NCBI RefSeq assembly: GCF_000429025.1
Contig: NZ_AUBB01000006.1
Span: 558,001-622,000, forward strand
Length of the DNA stretch: 64,000 nucleotides
DNA from: Actinospineispora spinosispora DSM 44797
GTDB lineage: Bacteria; Actinomycetota; Actinomycetes; Mycobacteriales; Pseudonocardiaceae
Direction of reading: 5' to 3'
Shown: one piece after another, positions 16,924-24,686 of the stretch
Position numbering within the stretch: the stretch's first letter is position 1
Layout of the letters: each line of letters starts with the position of its first letter
Program-made: the position numbers and the translations under genes
Notes under the pieces: model-generated
Told to the model about the DNA's origin: nothing
The model's input: the letters and a program-made list of their open reading frames with translations, nothing else
Databases searched by the model: none

Positions 16924-17519
16924 GCGGACGCCTCCTCGACAGCGGTCAGCGCCTCGCCGACGACGCGAAGACCGGTCAACAGTTCGGCCAGAACAGCGGG
17001 CGTGACCTGCGGAAACCCGAAATCGGCCCGACGCGCGGAGCGGTACGCGCTCTGGTCGGCCACCACGAGCCGGTAGGTGATCCGCGCGCCCACCGGCCCG
17101 ACCAGGACCTCCTTCACCTTCACGTCGGACAGGAGCGAACCGATCGTGTCCAGCAGCGGCGGAGGCACCCGGAGCGGGCGCATCGTGGCGATGCGCGCGT
17201 GCACCGGGAAGTCGGGCGGTGTCGGCACCTGGTGGGCGAACGAGGCGTTCGGTGAGTAGAACTCGGTGCCGGTCGGGCGGGCCAACGCGTCGAGCGCCGC
17301 ACCGAGCGGGAACGGCCTGCTGTGCACGACGACCAGCAGCAGCGTCGGCAACGTGCGGGTCAGCAGCGAGTCGACCACCGCTGCCACCCGCACCGGGTGG
17401 CCGAGGTGGGTACCGGTGAGGACCGGGTAGCGGGTCTCCCCCGCCGTGACCCGGCCGTCGGTCAGGTCGCCGACGACCTGGTCGAACAGCCTGGCCCGGC
17501 GGGCCGCCTCAGTAGCCAC
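16920..17519 (-). CDS. Hypothetical protein (199 aa) in the permease operon
   Basis: A soluble mixed alpha/beta protein with no signal peptide; one moderately hydrophobic stretch (LPTLLLVVVHSRPFPLG) is probably a buried strand. I recognise no family. It starts at GTG 17519, overlapping the permease stop by 11 bp, and ends in an ATGA overlap with the next small membrane gene. The tight coupling suggests a role tied to the permease, but none can be inferred from sequence. Confidence 0.65.
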   Translation of the reverse strand: MATEAARRARLFDQVVGDLTDGRVTAGETRYPVLTGTHLGHPVRVAAVVDSLLTRTLPTLLLVVVHSRPFPLGAALDALARPTGTEFYSPNASFAHQVPTPPDFPVHARIATMRPLRVPPPLLDTIGSLLSDVKVKEVLVGPVGARITYRLVVADQSAYRSARRADFGFPQVTPAVLAELLTGLRVVGEALTAVEEASA

Positions 17520-18942
17520 GGGGCCGGGGCAGGTCGGCGGTGAACTGGGCTCCCTTGCGCACGTACTTGTAGCGGCGCTTCACGAACCAGATCGACGCCA
17601 GCAGGTAGAACGCGAGCAGCGACAGCAGCGCCGTGCCGTAGCCGAGGAACGTGGCGAAGAAGACCAGCGCGGACAGCGCCATCAGTGCGATCGCCGGCAC
17701 CGGGTGCAGCGGCAGGACGTATCCCCTGGTGATCGTGCCCATCGGCCACAGCCTGCGGAACCGGATGAAGTTCGGGCCCATGAAGCTGTACATCAGCAGC
17801 CCGGACAGGATCGAGAAGGTGATCACCGTGGCCAGCAGCGTCGGCTGGTTGAGCAGCACGGGAAGCAGCGCGAACGCGATGGCCACCGGCACCAGGAACA
17901 CGATCGCCCGGAACGGCGTGTGGTAGCGCGGGTGGACCGCGCCGAACCAGCCTGGCAGGTAGCGGTCGCGGCTCATCGAGAACCACGCCCTCGACGCGTC
18001 GTTGATGCAGCCGTTCGCCGAGGCGATCGTCGCGCACAGGGTGCCGAGCAGCAACAGGATGACCAGGACACCGCTGCCGGTGACCCGCGCCGCGTCGAAC
18101 AGCGGGGTGATCGACACGCCCAGGTAGTGCCAGGGCAGCAGCCCGGCGCACACGTACCAGGTGATGCTCGCCGCGATGATCAGCGTCATGATCCCGGCCA
18201 TGCTGCCGATCGGAACCGAGCGCGACGCCGAACGGCACTCCTCCGCCGCCTGTGCGGTTCCCTCGATGCCCAGGTAGAACCACATGCCGAACTGGAACGC
18301 GGCGATCACCCCGAGCCAGCCGTACGGCAGGCCGTTGTCCAGCGAGCCCATGAGGCCGGCGAGGTGCAGCTGCTGCGAGGGATCCCATCCGGAGACGCCG
18401 ACGAACAGCACGATGACGGTGACGAACGCGAACCCGGTGATCACGAAGTTCAGCGACAGCGCCGCGAACACACCTCGGTAGTTGAGCCAGGCCAGCGCGA
18501 GGATCGTCAGGGTCGCGAACGGGTAGGCCGACAGCTCCTCCGAGCTGCCGAGCAGCTTCGACAAGGTGGTCAGCAGGTAGCTCAGGACGTTCGCGTTGGA
18601 CGCCTCCAGCATCGTGTACGCGAGGGTCAGGTACAGACCGACGTTGAACGCCATCAACGGGCCGACCGTATGTTTGGCCTGCGCGTACTGCCCGCCTGCA
18701 GCGGGGATCGCCGAGGTGATCTCCGAGTTGATCATCACGATGCAGGTGTAGAGCAGGCCGACGAACCACGCCGCGATCAGCGCGCCGTACATGCCACCCT
18801 TCTCGACCGCGAAGTTCCAGCCCATGAACTCCCCGACCAGCACGATCCCGACGCCGAGCGCCCAGATGTGCATGGGCGAGAGCACCTTGCGCAGCGCGGG
18901 CCGCTGGTCGGTGTCGCCGGTCGACACGTTCTCGATGCTCAC
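17509..18942 (-). CDS. APC-superfamily permease, ethanolamine-permease-like
   Basis: A 477-residue carrier with about 12 transmembrane segments. The N-terminal part (MHIWALGVGIVLVGEFMGWN, then SEITSAIPAAGGQYAQAKHT) matches the ethanolamine permease branch of the amino acid-polyamine-organocation family, which moves small amines and amino acids. GTG 18942 is chosen as start; it overlaps the stop of the upstream 58-codon gene (GTGA). Its position beside N-methylglutamate-pathway genes, with a matching promoter motif, suggests uptake of methylamine, an N-methyl amino acid or a related amine (inference). Confidence 0.85.
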   Translation of the reverse strand: MSIENVSTGDTDQRPALRKVLSPMHIWALGVGIVLVGEFMGWNFAVEKGGMYGALIAAWFVGLLYTCIVMINSEITSAIPAAGGQYAQAKHTVGPLMAFNVGLYLTLAYTMLEASNANVLSYLLTTLSKLLGSSEELSAYPFATLTILALAWLNYRGVFAALSLNFVITGFAFVTVIVLFVGVSGWDPSQQLHLAGLMGSLDNGLPYGWLGVIAAFQFGMWFYLGIEGTAQAAEECRSASRSVPIGSMAGIMTLIIAASITWYVCAGLLPWHYLGVSITPLFDAARVTGSGVLVILLLLGTLCATIASANGCINDASRAWFSMSRDRYLPGWFGAVHPRYHTPFRAIVFLVPVAIAFALLPVLLNQPTLLATVITFSILSGLLMYSFMGPNFIRFRRLWPMGTITRGYVLPLHPVPAIALMALSALVFFATFLGYGTALLSLLAFYLLASIWFVKRRYKYVRKGAQFTADLPRPRGY

Positions 18943-19115
18943 CGAGTGCCTCCGGACTGGTCGGGAGCCTCCAACGGCAGGTCGATCTCGGCGACGGTGG
19001 TCAGCTGACGTTCGTCGTGCTGCCGGGCGACCCGCAGCATGTCGAAGATCAGCCACGCGGCGATCACCGCGCTGAGCACCCAGGCCAGCAGGTTCAGTAC
19101 ACCGGCGATGGTCAT
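18939..19115 (-). CDS. Single-span small membrane protein (58 aa)
   Basis: A tiny gene: MTIAGVLNLLAWVLSAVIAA begins a single transmembrane helix (about residues 4-25) followed by a charged cytosolic tail ending APDQSGGTR. The start overlaps the preceding gene's stop (ATGA, 19112-19115) and its own stop overlaps the permease GTG start (GTGA, 18939-18942). This perfect coupling on both sides, next to a permease, supports a genuine small transporter-associated subunit, similar in concept to small subunits of other secondary carriers. Confidence 0.75.
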   Translation of the reverse strand: MTIAGVLNLLAWVLSAVIAAWLIFDMLRVARQHDERQLTTVAEIDLPLEAPDQSGGTR

Positions 19116-19531
19116 GATCGGTCCTCCCGGTCCGAGGGGCCGAACCGTTCCTCGATGACTTCCCGGTACTCCTTGAACGAGGTCCGGTAGACGAACCCGA
19201 GGTACACGGCGAGCAGTGCGGCGGTTCCGAGCAGTGCGAGGACGTCGATCTCGTACTTGTCCTGGTTGTTCTTGGTCGCGTCGACGGCCGCGTTGACCGT
19301 GGCCAGGTCGGTGGTGCCGGAGGCGATGAGCTGCTGGTACTGCGCGCGCTCGGTGTCGTTCACCGGCATCGCGGCGACCGGACGGTTCGCGGCGGCATCC
19401 GACGCCGCAGCCGAGGTGTCCTGGACGAAGTAGGTCGTGACGAACAACGTTGCAAAGATCAGCACGAGGACCGTCGCGGCGTCGATCAGCTGGCCTCGGG
19501 TGCTCTGCTCGGGAGGTTCGTAGCTGGTCAT
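19112..19531 (-). CDS. Two-span membrane protein (139 aa), unknown function
   Basis: Hydrophobic segments at about residues 17-36 (DAATVLVLIFATLFVTTYFV) and 95-115 (DVLALLGTAALLAVYLGFVY) flank an extracytoplasmic loop of roughly 60 residues rich in Ala, Thr and Asn. The tail is acidic and basic (EYREVIEERFGPSDRED). ATG 19531 is the only plausible start. It is separated by 2 bp from the gene before and overlaps the 58-codon gene after. No known domain. Confidence 0.72.
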   Translation of the reverse strand: MTSYEPPEQSTRGQLIDAATVLVLIFATLFVTTYFVQDTSAAASDAAANRPVAAMPVNDTERAQYQQLIASGTTDLATVNAAVDATKNNQDKYEIDVLALLGTAALLAVYLGFVYRTSFKEYREVIEERFGPSDREDRS

Positions 19532-19533
19532 GG

Positions 19534-19827
19534 TCAGTGCCTTCCCTGCTGGCGCGCCAGGTCCGCGTTCATGATGTCCGGGCGGTAGATCTCGTCCCGG
19601 TTGAGCGCGTAGCGGCGCAGCATCGCGAGCGTCGACGCGGTGTTGAACAGGGCGAGCAGCAGCATGGACACCACCAGCGCCACGGTGATCCCGGTGCTCG
19701 GTGCGACCGAGGCGGCGGCCATGCACAGCGGGACCAGCACGAGCCACATGAGCACGGTGAAGGTGATGGCCAGGATCCGATCGCGCCTGGCCAGCGCGGC
19801 GATTCGGAATTCGAGGGAGGGCGACAC
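19534..19827 (-). CDS. Two-span small membrane protein (97 aa), first gene of permease operon
   Basis: Two transmembrane segments at about residues 18-40 (ILAITFTVLMWLVLVPLCMA) and 44-64 (TGITVALVVSMLLLALFNTA), with a basic/polar C-terminal tail. I chose GTG 19827 because GGAGG lies 4 nt upstream; the frame further upstream runs through the operator. It opens the operon that leads to the APC permease and lies 110 bp downstream of the motif shared with the glutamate-synthase-like operon. Confidence 0.7.
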   Translation of the reverse strand: MSPSLEFRIAALARRDRILAITFTVLMWLVLVPLCMAAASVAPSTGITVALVVSMLLLALFNTASTLAMLRRYALNRDEIYRPDIMNADLARQQGRH

Positions 19828-19936
19828 GGTGCCTCCGATCTTGTCGATGAAGGCGCCCGCGTCCGAAGCAGGAGATCGAGCGCCGTTGCTCGAGTACAAG
19901 ATGCGCGTCGGCTTCTGGCATCCGTTCCGACGCTTT

Positions 19937-19962
19937 ATGGTCCGAGGTCCGGACTTAGGACC
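19937..19962. promoter_or_regulatory. Shared 26-bp operator-like motif, permease operon copy
   Basis: ATGGTCC at 19937-19943 is inverted perfectly at 19958-19964 (GGACCAT), enclosing AGGTCC. The 26 bp from 19937 align with 30048-30073 at 20 of 26 positions (TGGTC, AGGTCC, ACTTA, ACC identical). A further GGACCAT repeat follows at 19966-19972. This copy precedes the small-membrane-protein/permease operon; the other precedes the amidotransferase-led operon. The likely binding protein is the GntR regulator at 30.2 kb. Confidence 0.7.
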
Positions 19963-20017
19963 ATAGGACCATTCAGTGTCCCCTGTGTCAAGGCTCACGC
20001 CCTGGTCCCACCGGCGA

Positions 20018-20932
20018 CTAGAAAACGATCGTGGTTCTACCGTTCACCAGGACTCTGTCCTGGCTGTGCCAGGTGACCGCTCTCGCCAGGACGCTGCGTT
20101 CGATGTCCGCGCCCAGGCGCACCAGGTCGGACGAGGTGTGCCGGTGCGACACCCGGATGACGTCCTGCTCGATGATCGGGCCCTCGTCCAGGTCCTCGGT
20201 GGCGTAGTGGGCGGTCGCGCCGATCAGTTTCACGCCGCGCTCCTTCGCCCGCTCGTAGGGGCCCGCGCCGGCGAACGCCGGAAGGAACGAGTGGTGAATG
20301 TTGATCACTGGCACGCCGATGCGGTCCAGGAAGTCGCCCGTCAGGATCTGCATGTAGCGGGCCATCACCACCAGGTCGACCCGCCCGGCCAGCAGGTCGA
20401 GCTGCCGCTGCTCGGCCTCCGGTTTGGTCGCCCTGGTCACCGGGATGTGCTCGTAGGGCACGCCGAAGCCCGCCACCTCCGCCTCCAGGTCGGGATGGTT
20501 GGACACCACGGCCACGACGTCGATCGGCAGCTCACCGCGTCGCCACCGCCACAGCAGGTCCAGCAGGCAGTGGTCGTAGCGGGACACGAACAGCGCGACC
20601 CTCGGCGCCACCGAGACGTCGCGCAGCCGGAACGTCATGTCGAAGCGCGCGGCGATCTCCGACGCGAACGCGTGTTCCAGGTCGGGGAGCGCCTCGGTGA
20701 GTCCGGGCAGGTGGAAGACCAGCCGCTGGAAGAACCGGCCGCCGACGGCGTTGGTGGTCTCCTGGTCGTACTGCACGATGTTGGCGCCCCTGCCGTGCAG
20801 GAAGGCGGTCACCGCGGCGACGATCCCCGGCTGGTCCTGGCAGGACGCCGTCAGCCTGCCGAGATCTTTCGGCAGGTCCGAGGCGGCGGCCACCGTTCGC
20901 TCGGGGCGGGTCGCGGTCACGTCCACGGTCAT
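20018..20932 (-). CDS. purU: Formyltetrahydrofolate deformylase
   Basis: A 304-residue enzyme hydrolysing 10-formyl-THF to formate and THF. An N-terminal ACT domain (ASCQDQPGIVAAVTAFLHGR) precedes the formyltransferase-fold catalytic part with NIHHSFLPAFAGAGPYERA, including the conserved His and, further on, the Asp in EDLDEGPIIEQD. ATG 20932 overlaps the stop of the gamma-subunit gene (ATGA). PurU next to sarcosine-oxidase-type genes fits disposal of the methyl-derived C1 unit: methylene-THF is oxidised to formyl-THF, and PurU releases formate and frees THF. Confidence 0.92.
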   Translation of the reverse strand: MTVDVTATRPERTVAAASDLPKDLGRLTASCQDQPGIVAAVTAFLHGRGANIVQYDQETTNAVGGRFFQRLVFHLPGLTEALPDLEHAFASEIAARFDMTFRLRDVSVAPRVALFVSRYDHCLLDLLWRWRRGELPIDVVAVVSNHPDLEAEVAGFGVPYEHIPVTRATKPEAEQRQLDLLAGRVDLVVMARYMQILTGDFLDRIGVPVINIHHSFLPAFAGAGPYERAKERGVKLIGATAHYATEDLDEGPIIEQDVIRVSHRHTSSDLVRLGADIERSVLARAVTWHSQDRVLVNGRTTIVF

Positions 20933-21522
20933 GATCGGCTCCAGTCGGTCGGGGTGAAGGCGTCGACCTCGATGGCGAACTCGGTCCCGGCGTCCAGTAG
21001 GCACTCGGCCAGGTACTGGCCCGAGGAACGCTCGCAGTGCAGCAGGTAGGACCGCACGCCCCCGTCGTCGTCACGGACCACGTCGGTGGTGATCCTGGCG
21101 ACCGAGGAACGGAACGCGGCACCGTTCGGGGTCACGGCATCGGACAGGTCGACGGCACAGAGCTTGGCCAGCAACGACGCCGAGTCGGCGCCGCGCAGCC
21201 GGACCAGCGCGCGGCCGTGGGTCAGCTCGACCACCGAGACGAACTCACCGGACCCGGCGGCGATCCGATCCAGCTCGGCGCGCGGCCCTGGACCCGAGTC
21301 GGGGGCGGCGAGCACCAGCCACTCCCCCGGTCCGGAGCCGACCACCAGGCCGAGGGACGGATGCCGCTGCGCACGACCGAACGGTGTGCTCAGCACGGTG
21401 CTGTCCATCGAGGCCCGGACCGAGAACTTCACCAGAGCGCTCGCATCGGCCAGGGTGAGTTCGGTGGTCCGGCCGCCGACGGTGAGTGCGATCGGGCTTC
21501 TGGACACGGGCGCATCAGACAC
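20929..21522 (-). CDS. soxG: Sarcosine oxidase gamma-subunit family (SoxG/MgdD)
   Basis: A 197-residue protein of the SoxG family, the gamma subunit of heterotetrameric sarcosine oxidase and N-methylglutamate dehydrogenase. Recognisable stretches are SVVELTHGRALVRLRGADS and FRSSVARITTDVV, with a C-terminal LAECLLDAGTEFAIEV. It overlaps the alpha-subunit gene by 8 bp and the purU start by an ATGA. In the methylotroph nomenclature this is mgdD. Confidence 0.85.
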   Translation of the reverse strand: MSDAPVSRSPIALTVGGRTTELTLADASALVKFSVRASMDSTVLSTPFGRAQRHPSLGLVVGSGPGEWLVLAAPDSGPGPRAELDRIAAGSGEFVSVVELTHGRALVRLRGADSASLLAKLCAVDLSDAVTPNGAAFRSSVARITTDVVRDDDGGVRSYLLHCERSSGQYLAECLLDAGTEFAIEVDAFTPTDWSRS

Positions 21523-24370
21523 GTTGACGCTTCCCTTCCGGATCGAAGTGGGCGTGCTCGGCGGTGACCTCGGCCTCGATGTCCCGCCCGTCGTGCAGCC
21601 GGACGGTGACGCGGGTGCCGGGTTCGGCGAGGTGCGGGTCGAGCTGGCCGAGGCAGATCGAGCGGTTCAGTGTCGGTGACATGCGGCTGGAGGTGATCCG
21701 GCCGACGATGTGCCCGCCGTCGCTGATGATCTGGCTGGCCTCCTCCGGCACGACGTTCGGATCGAGGGGCTGCAGCCCGACGAGCTTCGGGGAGTCGGCA
21801 CGCTCGGCCTGCCAGCGCAGCTCCGGTTTCCCGACGAAGTCGTCCTTGTCCAGCTTGATCGCCCAGTCCAGCCCCGCCGTGTACGCCTGGGTGAGGCCGT
21901 CGGTGTCCTGGCCGACGATGAAGTGGCCCTTCTCCAGCCGCAGGATGCGCTGGGCCTCGACACCGAACGGCCGGACGCCCAGGTCCGACCCGACGGCCAG
22001 CAGCCGCTCCCACACGTGCAACCCGTAGTTCGCCGGCACGTGCAGCTCGTAGGACAGCTCGCCGGTGAACCCGATGCGCCACAGCACGCAGTCGGCGACG
22101 CCGGCGATCGTGCCGGTGCGCACGTTCATGTAGTCGAACGCCTCCGGGCTCAGGTCCACACCCTCGACGAGGCGTCCCAGCAGCTCCCGGGAGTGCGGAC
22201 CGGCGACGTTGATGCTGGCGTACGCGGTGGTCACCGGTGTGACGTGCACCTGCCAGTCGGGATGCTCGGTCTGCAGCCAGTTCTCCACCCATTCCCACAC
22301 CGACGCCGCGCCCGAGGACGTCGTGGACATCAGGTAGTGGTTCTCACCGAGCCGCCCGGTCACACCGTCGTCCATCACGACGCCGTCCTCGGCGCACATG
22401 ACGCCGTAGCGCACCCGGCCGACACCGAGCTTGGACCACTTGTTGACGTAGAGCAGGTTCAGCAGCTTCGGTACGTCCGGACCGCGCAGGTCCAGCTTGC
22501 CGATCGGTGTGACGTCGATGATGCCGACGTTCTCCCGAACGCCCCGCACCTCACCGGCGGGGTCGCCGTAGTGCTCCGGCCGAATCCACTGCCCCGCGAC
22601 CAACGGGACCGCGCCGTGCCCGACGTGCCAGGAGTGCATCGGCGAGTACCGCACCGGCTCGAACTTCCGCCCGGCGAGCGCTCCCAGGGTCGGCGGCGTA
22701 TACATCGGCCGCCATGTAGTCACCCCGGTCTCGGCGATGCTGCGCCCCGTCGCCGCGGCGACCAGCGCGACCGTGTTGACCGTCTCCAGCTTGCCCTGCG
22801 CGGGCCCCATCGTCGCCGTCGTGTAGCGCTTGACCAGCTCGGACGAGTCGTAGCCCTCCTTCACCGCGGTGAAGATGTCCTTCGCGGAGACGTCCTCGGA
22901 GAAGTCGACGAAACCACCGCCGTCGGTGAAGAACAGCTCGGGATGCGGTAGCAACGACAACGCGGGGACCGGTGCCGGGGCGGTGGGTCGCACGGGCCCC
23001 GCCGGGGTCGCGGCCGGACGACCGGCGTTCCATCGGTCGGCGAGCGCGAGAGCCCTCCGCGCGGCTTCCCTGCCGACGGCGTCGCCGTGTTCGCGCAGCT
23101 CGGCGAGTGTCCCGTCACCCACGAGGCCACCGGTCGCCAGCACCGTGTCCGGCATGCGCGTCACGTCCGGGACGAACCGCGCCGCCTCGGGCCGGTAGAC
23201 CGGAGTCACCCCGGACATGTTCAGCAGCGACGTCGGCGCGGTCCAGCCAACGGCGGTGACCAGCAGGTCGCAGTCGATCCGTCGGCCGCCGGCCAGCTCG
23301 ACGCCGGTCAGGTGGTTCTTGCCGAGGGCCTTGAGGCCGCCCTGCGCCGACCGAGCGTCGATCTCGACGACGTCGAGACCGGCGGACCTCAGGTCCGCCG
23401 CCGCAGCGTCGCCCTCCGGGTTCGCGGAGAACACCACGGCACGCTCACCCGGCCGTACCGCGTACAGGTTGGCCAGGCGGCGCACCGCGGTGGACAGCAT
23501 CACCCCGGGCAGGTCGTTGCCCGCGAACACGTACGGCCGTTCGATCAGACCGGCGGCCACGACCAGGGTCTTCGCCCGTGCCTTGATCAGCCGTTCCGCC
23601 ACGTTCGGCAGGTTCCGCTGGACCACGGCGACCCAGTTGTCGTCGTAGCGGGCCGAGGCCACCGAGTCGGTGAGCACCTCGATGCCCGGCTCGGCGCGCA
23701 CCGCCGCGACCAGCCCGGAGAGGGTGGTCAGCTCACCGGCGCCGCCCCAGCGCAGATGGCCACCCAGCTGGTGCTCCTGTTCGACCAGCATGACCGACGC
23801 GCCGGATCGCGCGGCGGCGAGCGCGGCGGCGAGACCGGACGGGCCCGCACCGACGACCAGCACGTCCGGGTGCGCATAGCGTTTGTCGAAGTACCCGGAC
23901 GGGGTGTCCGGAGGCACCTCACCGGCGTGCACGAACTTGCGCAGCACCTTCTCGTAGGTCGGCCACAGCCGTTCCGGCTTGATGAACGTCTTGTAGTAGA
24001 AGCCGGTGGCGAGGAACCTGCCCGCGAGCCGGTTGACCGCCTTGACGTCGAACTTCAGCGACGGCCAGGTGTTCTGCGACCGGACGTCCAGGCCCGGAGC
24101 GGCGAGCCGGTGCGCGGCGCGCACGTTGGGTTCGTCGCCCACCTGGACCTGACAGCCGGGGTCGAAGATGTCGGCGGTCAGCAGGCCGCGCGGCCGGTGG
24201 TACTTGTAGCTGCGGGAGAACACCCGGACACCCGCCGCCGCCAGCGCCGAGGCGATCGTGTCGCCCGGATGCGCGGAGTGGGTGGCGCCGTTCCAGGTGA
24301 AGGCGAAGCTCGTGGACCGGTCGAGGACCTCGCCGGGTTGTTCCGGCAGCCGATGCGATGCCGCGCTCAT
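21515..24370 (-). CDS. soxA: Sarcosine oxidase alpha-subunit family (SoxA/MgdC)
   Basis: A 951-residue subunit. An N-terminal 2Fe-2S-ferredoxin-like region (SRSYKYHRPRGLLTAD) is followed by a dinucleotide-binding domain (VVGAGPSGLAAALAAARSG, about residues 180-200), a central ThiS/NAD domain, and a C-terminal aminomethyltransferase (GcvT-like, folate-binding) half (GVRENVGIIDVTPIGKLDLR; AYTAGLDWAIKL). It oxidises N-methyl groups and passes the C1 unit to THF in a complex with the other subunits. ATG 24370 is chosen, because the longer frame overlaps the delta gene fully; the ATGA overlap with the delta stop supports this. Confidence 0.9.
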   Translation of the reverse strand: MSAASHRLPEQPGEVLDRSTSFAFTWNGATHSAHPGDTIASALAAAGVRVFSRSYKYHRPRGLLTADIFDPGCQVQVGDEPNVRAAHRLAAPGLDVRSQNTWPSLKFDVKAVNRLAGRFLATGFYYKTFIKPERLWPTYEKVLRKFVHAGEVPPDTPSGYFDKRYAHPDVLVVGAGPSGLAAALAAARSGASVMLVEQEHQLGGHLRWGGAGELTTLSGLVAAVRAEPGIEVLTDSVASARYDDNWVAVVQRNLPNVAERLIKARAKTLVVAAGLIERPYVFAGNDLPGVMLSTAVRRLANLYAVRPGERAVVFSANPEGDAAAADLRSAGLDVVEIDARSAQGGLKALGKNHLTGVELAGGRRIDCDLLVTAVGWTAPTSLLNMSGVTPVYRPEAARFVPDVTRMPDTVLATGGLVGDGTLAELREHGDAVGREAARRALALADRWNAGRPAATPAGPVRPTAPAPVPALSLLPHPELFFTDGGGFVDFSEDVSAKDIFTAVKEGYDSSELVKRYTTATMGPAQGKLETVNTVALVAAATGRSIAETGVTTWRPMYTPPTLGALAGRKFEPVRYSPMHSWHVGHGAVPLVAGQWIRPEHYGDPAGEVRGVRENVGIIDVTPIGKLDLRGPDVPKLLNLLYVNKWSKLGVGRVRYGVMCAEDGVVMDDGVTGRLGENHYLMSTTSSGAASVWEWVENWLQTEHPDWQVHVTPVTTAYASINVAGPHSRELLGRLVEGVDLSPEAFDYMNVRTGTIAGVADCVLWRIGFTGELSYELHVPANYGLHVWERLLAVGSDLGVRPFGVEAQRILRLEKGHFIVGQDTDGLTQAYTAGLDWAIKLDKDDFVGKPELRWQAERADSPKLVGLQPLDPNVVPEEASQIISDGGHIVGRITSSRMSPTLNRSICLGQLDPHLAEPGTRVTVRLHDGRDIEAEVTAEHAHFDPEGKRQRV

Positions 24371-24618
24371 GAACGCCCTCCCACTCTGCGTACCTGGTTG
24401 CTGCCGGTGTGGCGTTCCAGCGAGAAATAGCGTCGGCAGCCGCTGCCGTGGTACCAGGTCTCCCGGGTCCAGCCGAGTGGGTTCTGGTGGAAGTACAGAT
24501 AGCGGCGCCATTGTTCCGGAGTGGTCTGATCCGGAACCGGACGCGATTTCGACTCACCGACGTAGCGGAATTCACTGACATTGCGATGTCCGCACGACGG
24601 GCACGGCACTAACATCAT
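24367..24618 (-). CDS. soxD: Sarcosine oxidase delta-subunit family (SoxD/MgdB)
   Basis: An 83-residue zinc-binding subunit. The N-terminal CPSCGHRN supplies two Cys ligands and the middle carries the family's RRYLYFHQNPLGWTRETWYH and GCRRYF segments. Length and order are exactly as in SoxD. Two adjacent ATG codons (24618 and 24615) can serve as start. It is separated from the beta-subunit gene by 68 bp that hold a long perfect hairpin and overlaps the alpha subunit start by 4 bp. Confidence 0.9.
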   Translation of the reverse strand: MMLVPCPSCGHRNVSEFRYVGESKSRPVPDQTTPEQWRRYLYFHQNPLGWTRETWYHGSGCRRYFSLERHTGSNQVRRVGGRS

Positions 24619-24638
24619 GGCTGGTCTCCGAAGATAAG

Positions 24639-24682
24639 CCGTGAGTGTTTTGGGTTGTTATGGCAACCCAAAACACTCACGG
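24639..24682. terminator. Perfect 19-bp hairpin inside the operon
   Basis: CCGTGAGTGTTTTGGGTTG (24639-24657) and its exact complement (24664-24682) flank a 6-nt loop. It starts 4 bp after the beta-subunit stop and lies about 20 bp before the delta-subunit start. No uridine tract follows on the minus strand, so partial termination, RNA processing or 3'-end stabilisation are all possible. It belongs to the GTGAGTG...CACTCAC family seen at other gene ends here. Confidence 0.75.
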
Positions 24683-24686
24683 GTAG

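Noticed and set aside
17446..19008. A 520-codon plus-strand frame across the permease operon
   Set aside because: Antisense to the APC permease, whose membrane segments and conserved motifs are unmistakable; the frame is rich in Gln, Arg and Asp and has no domain.
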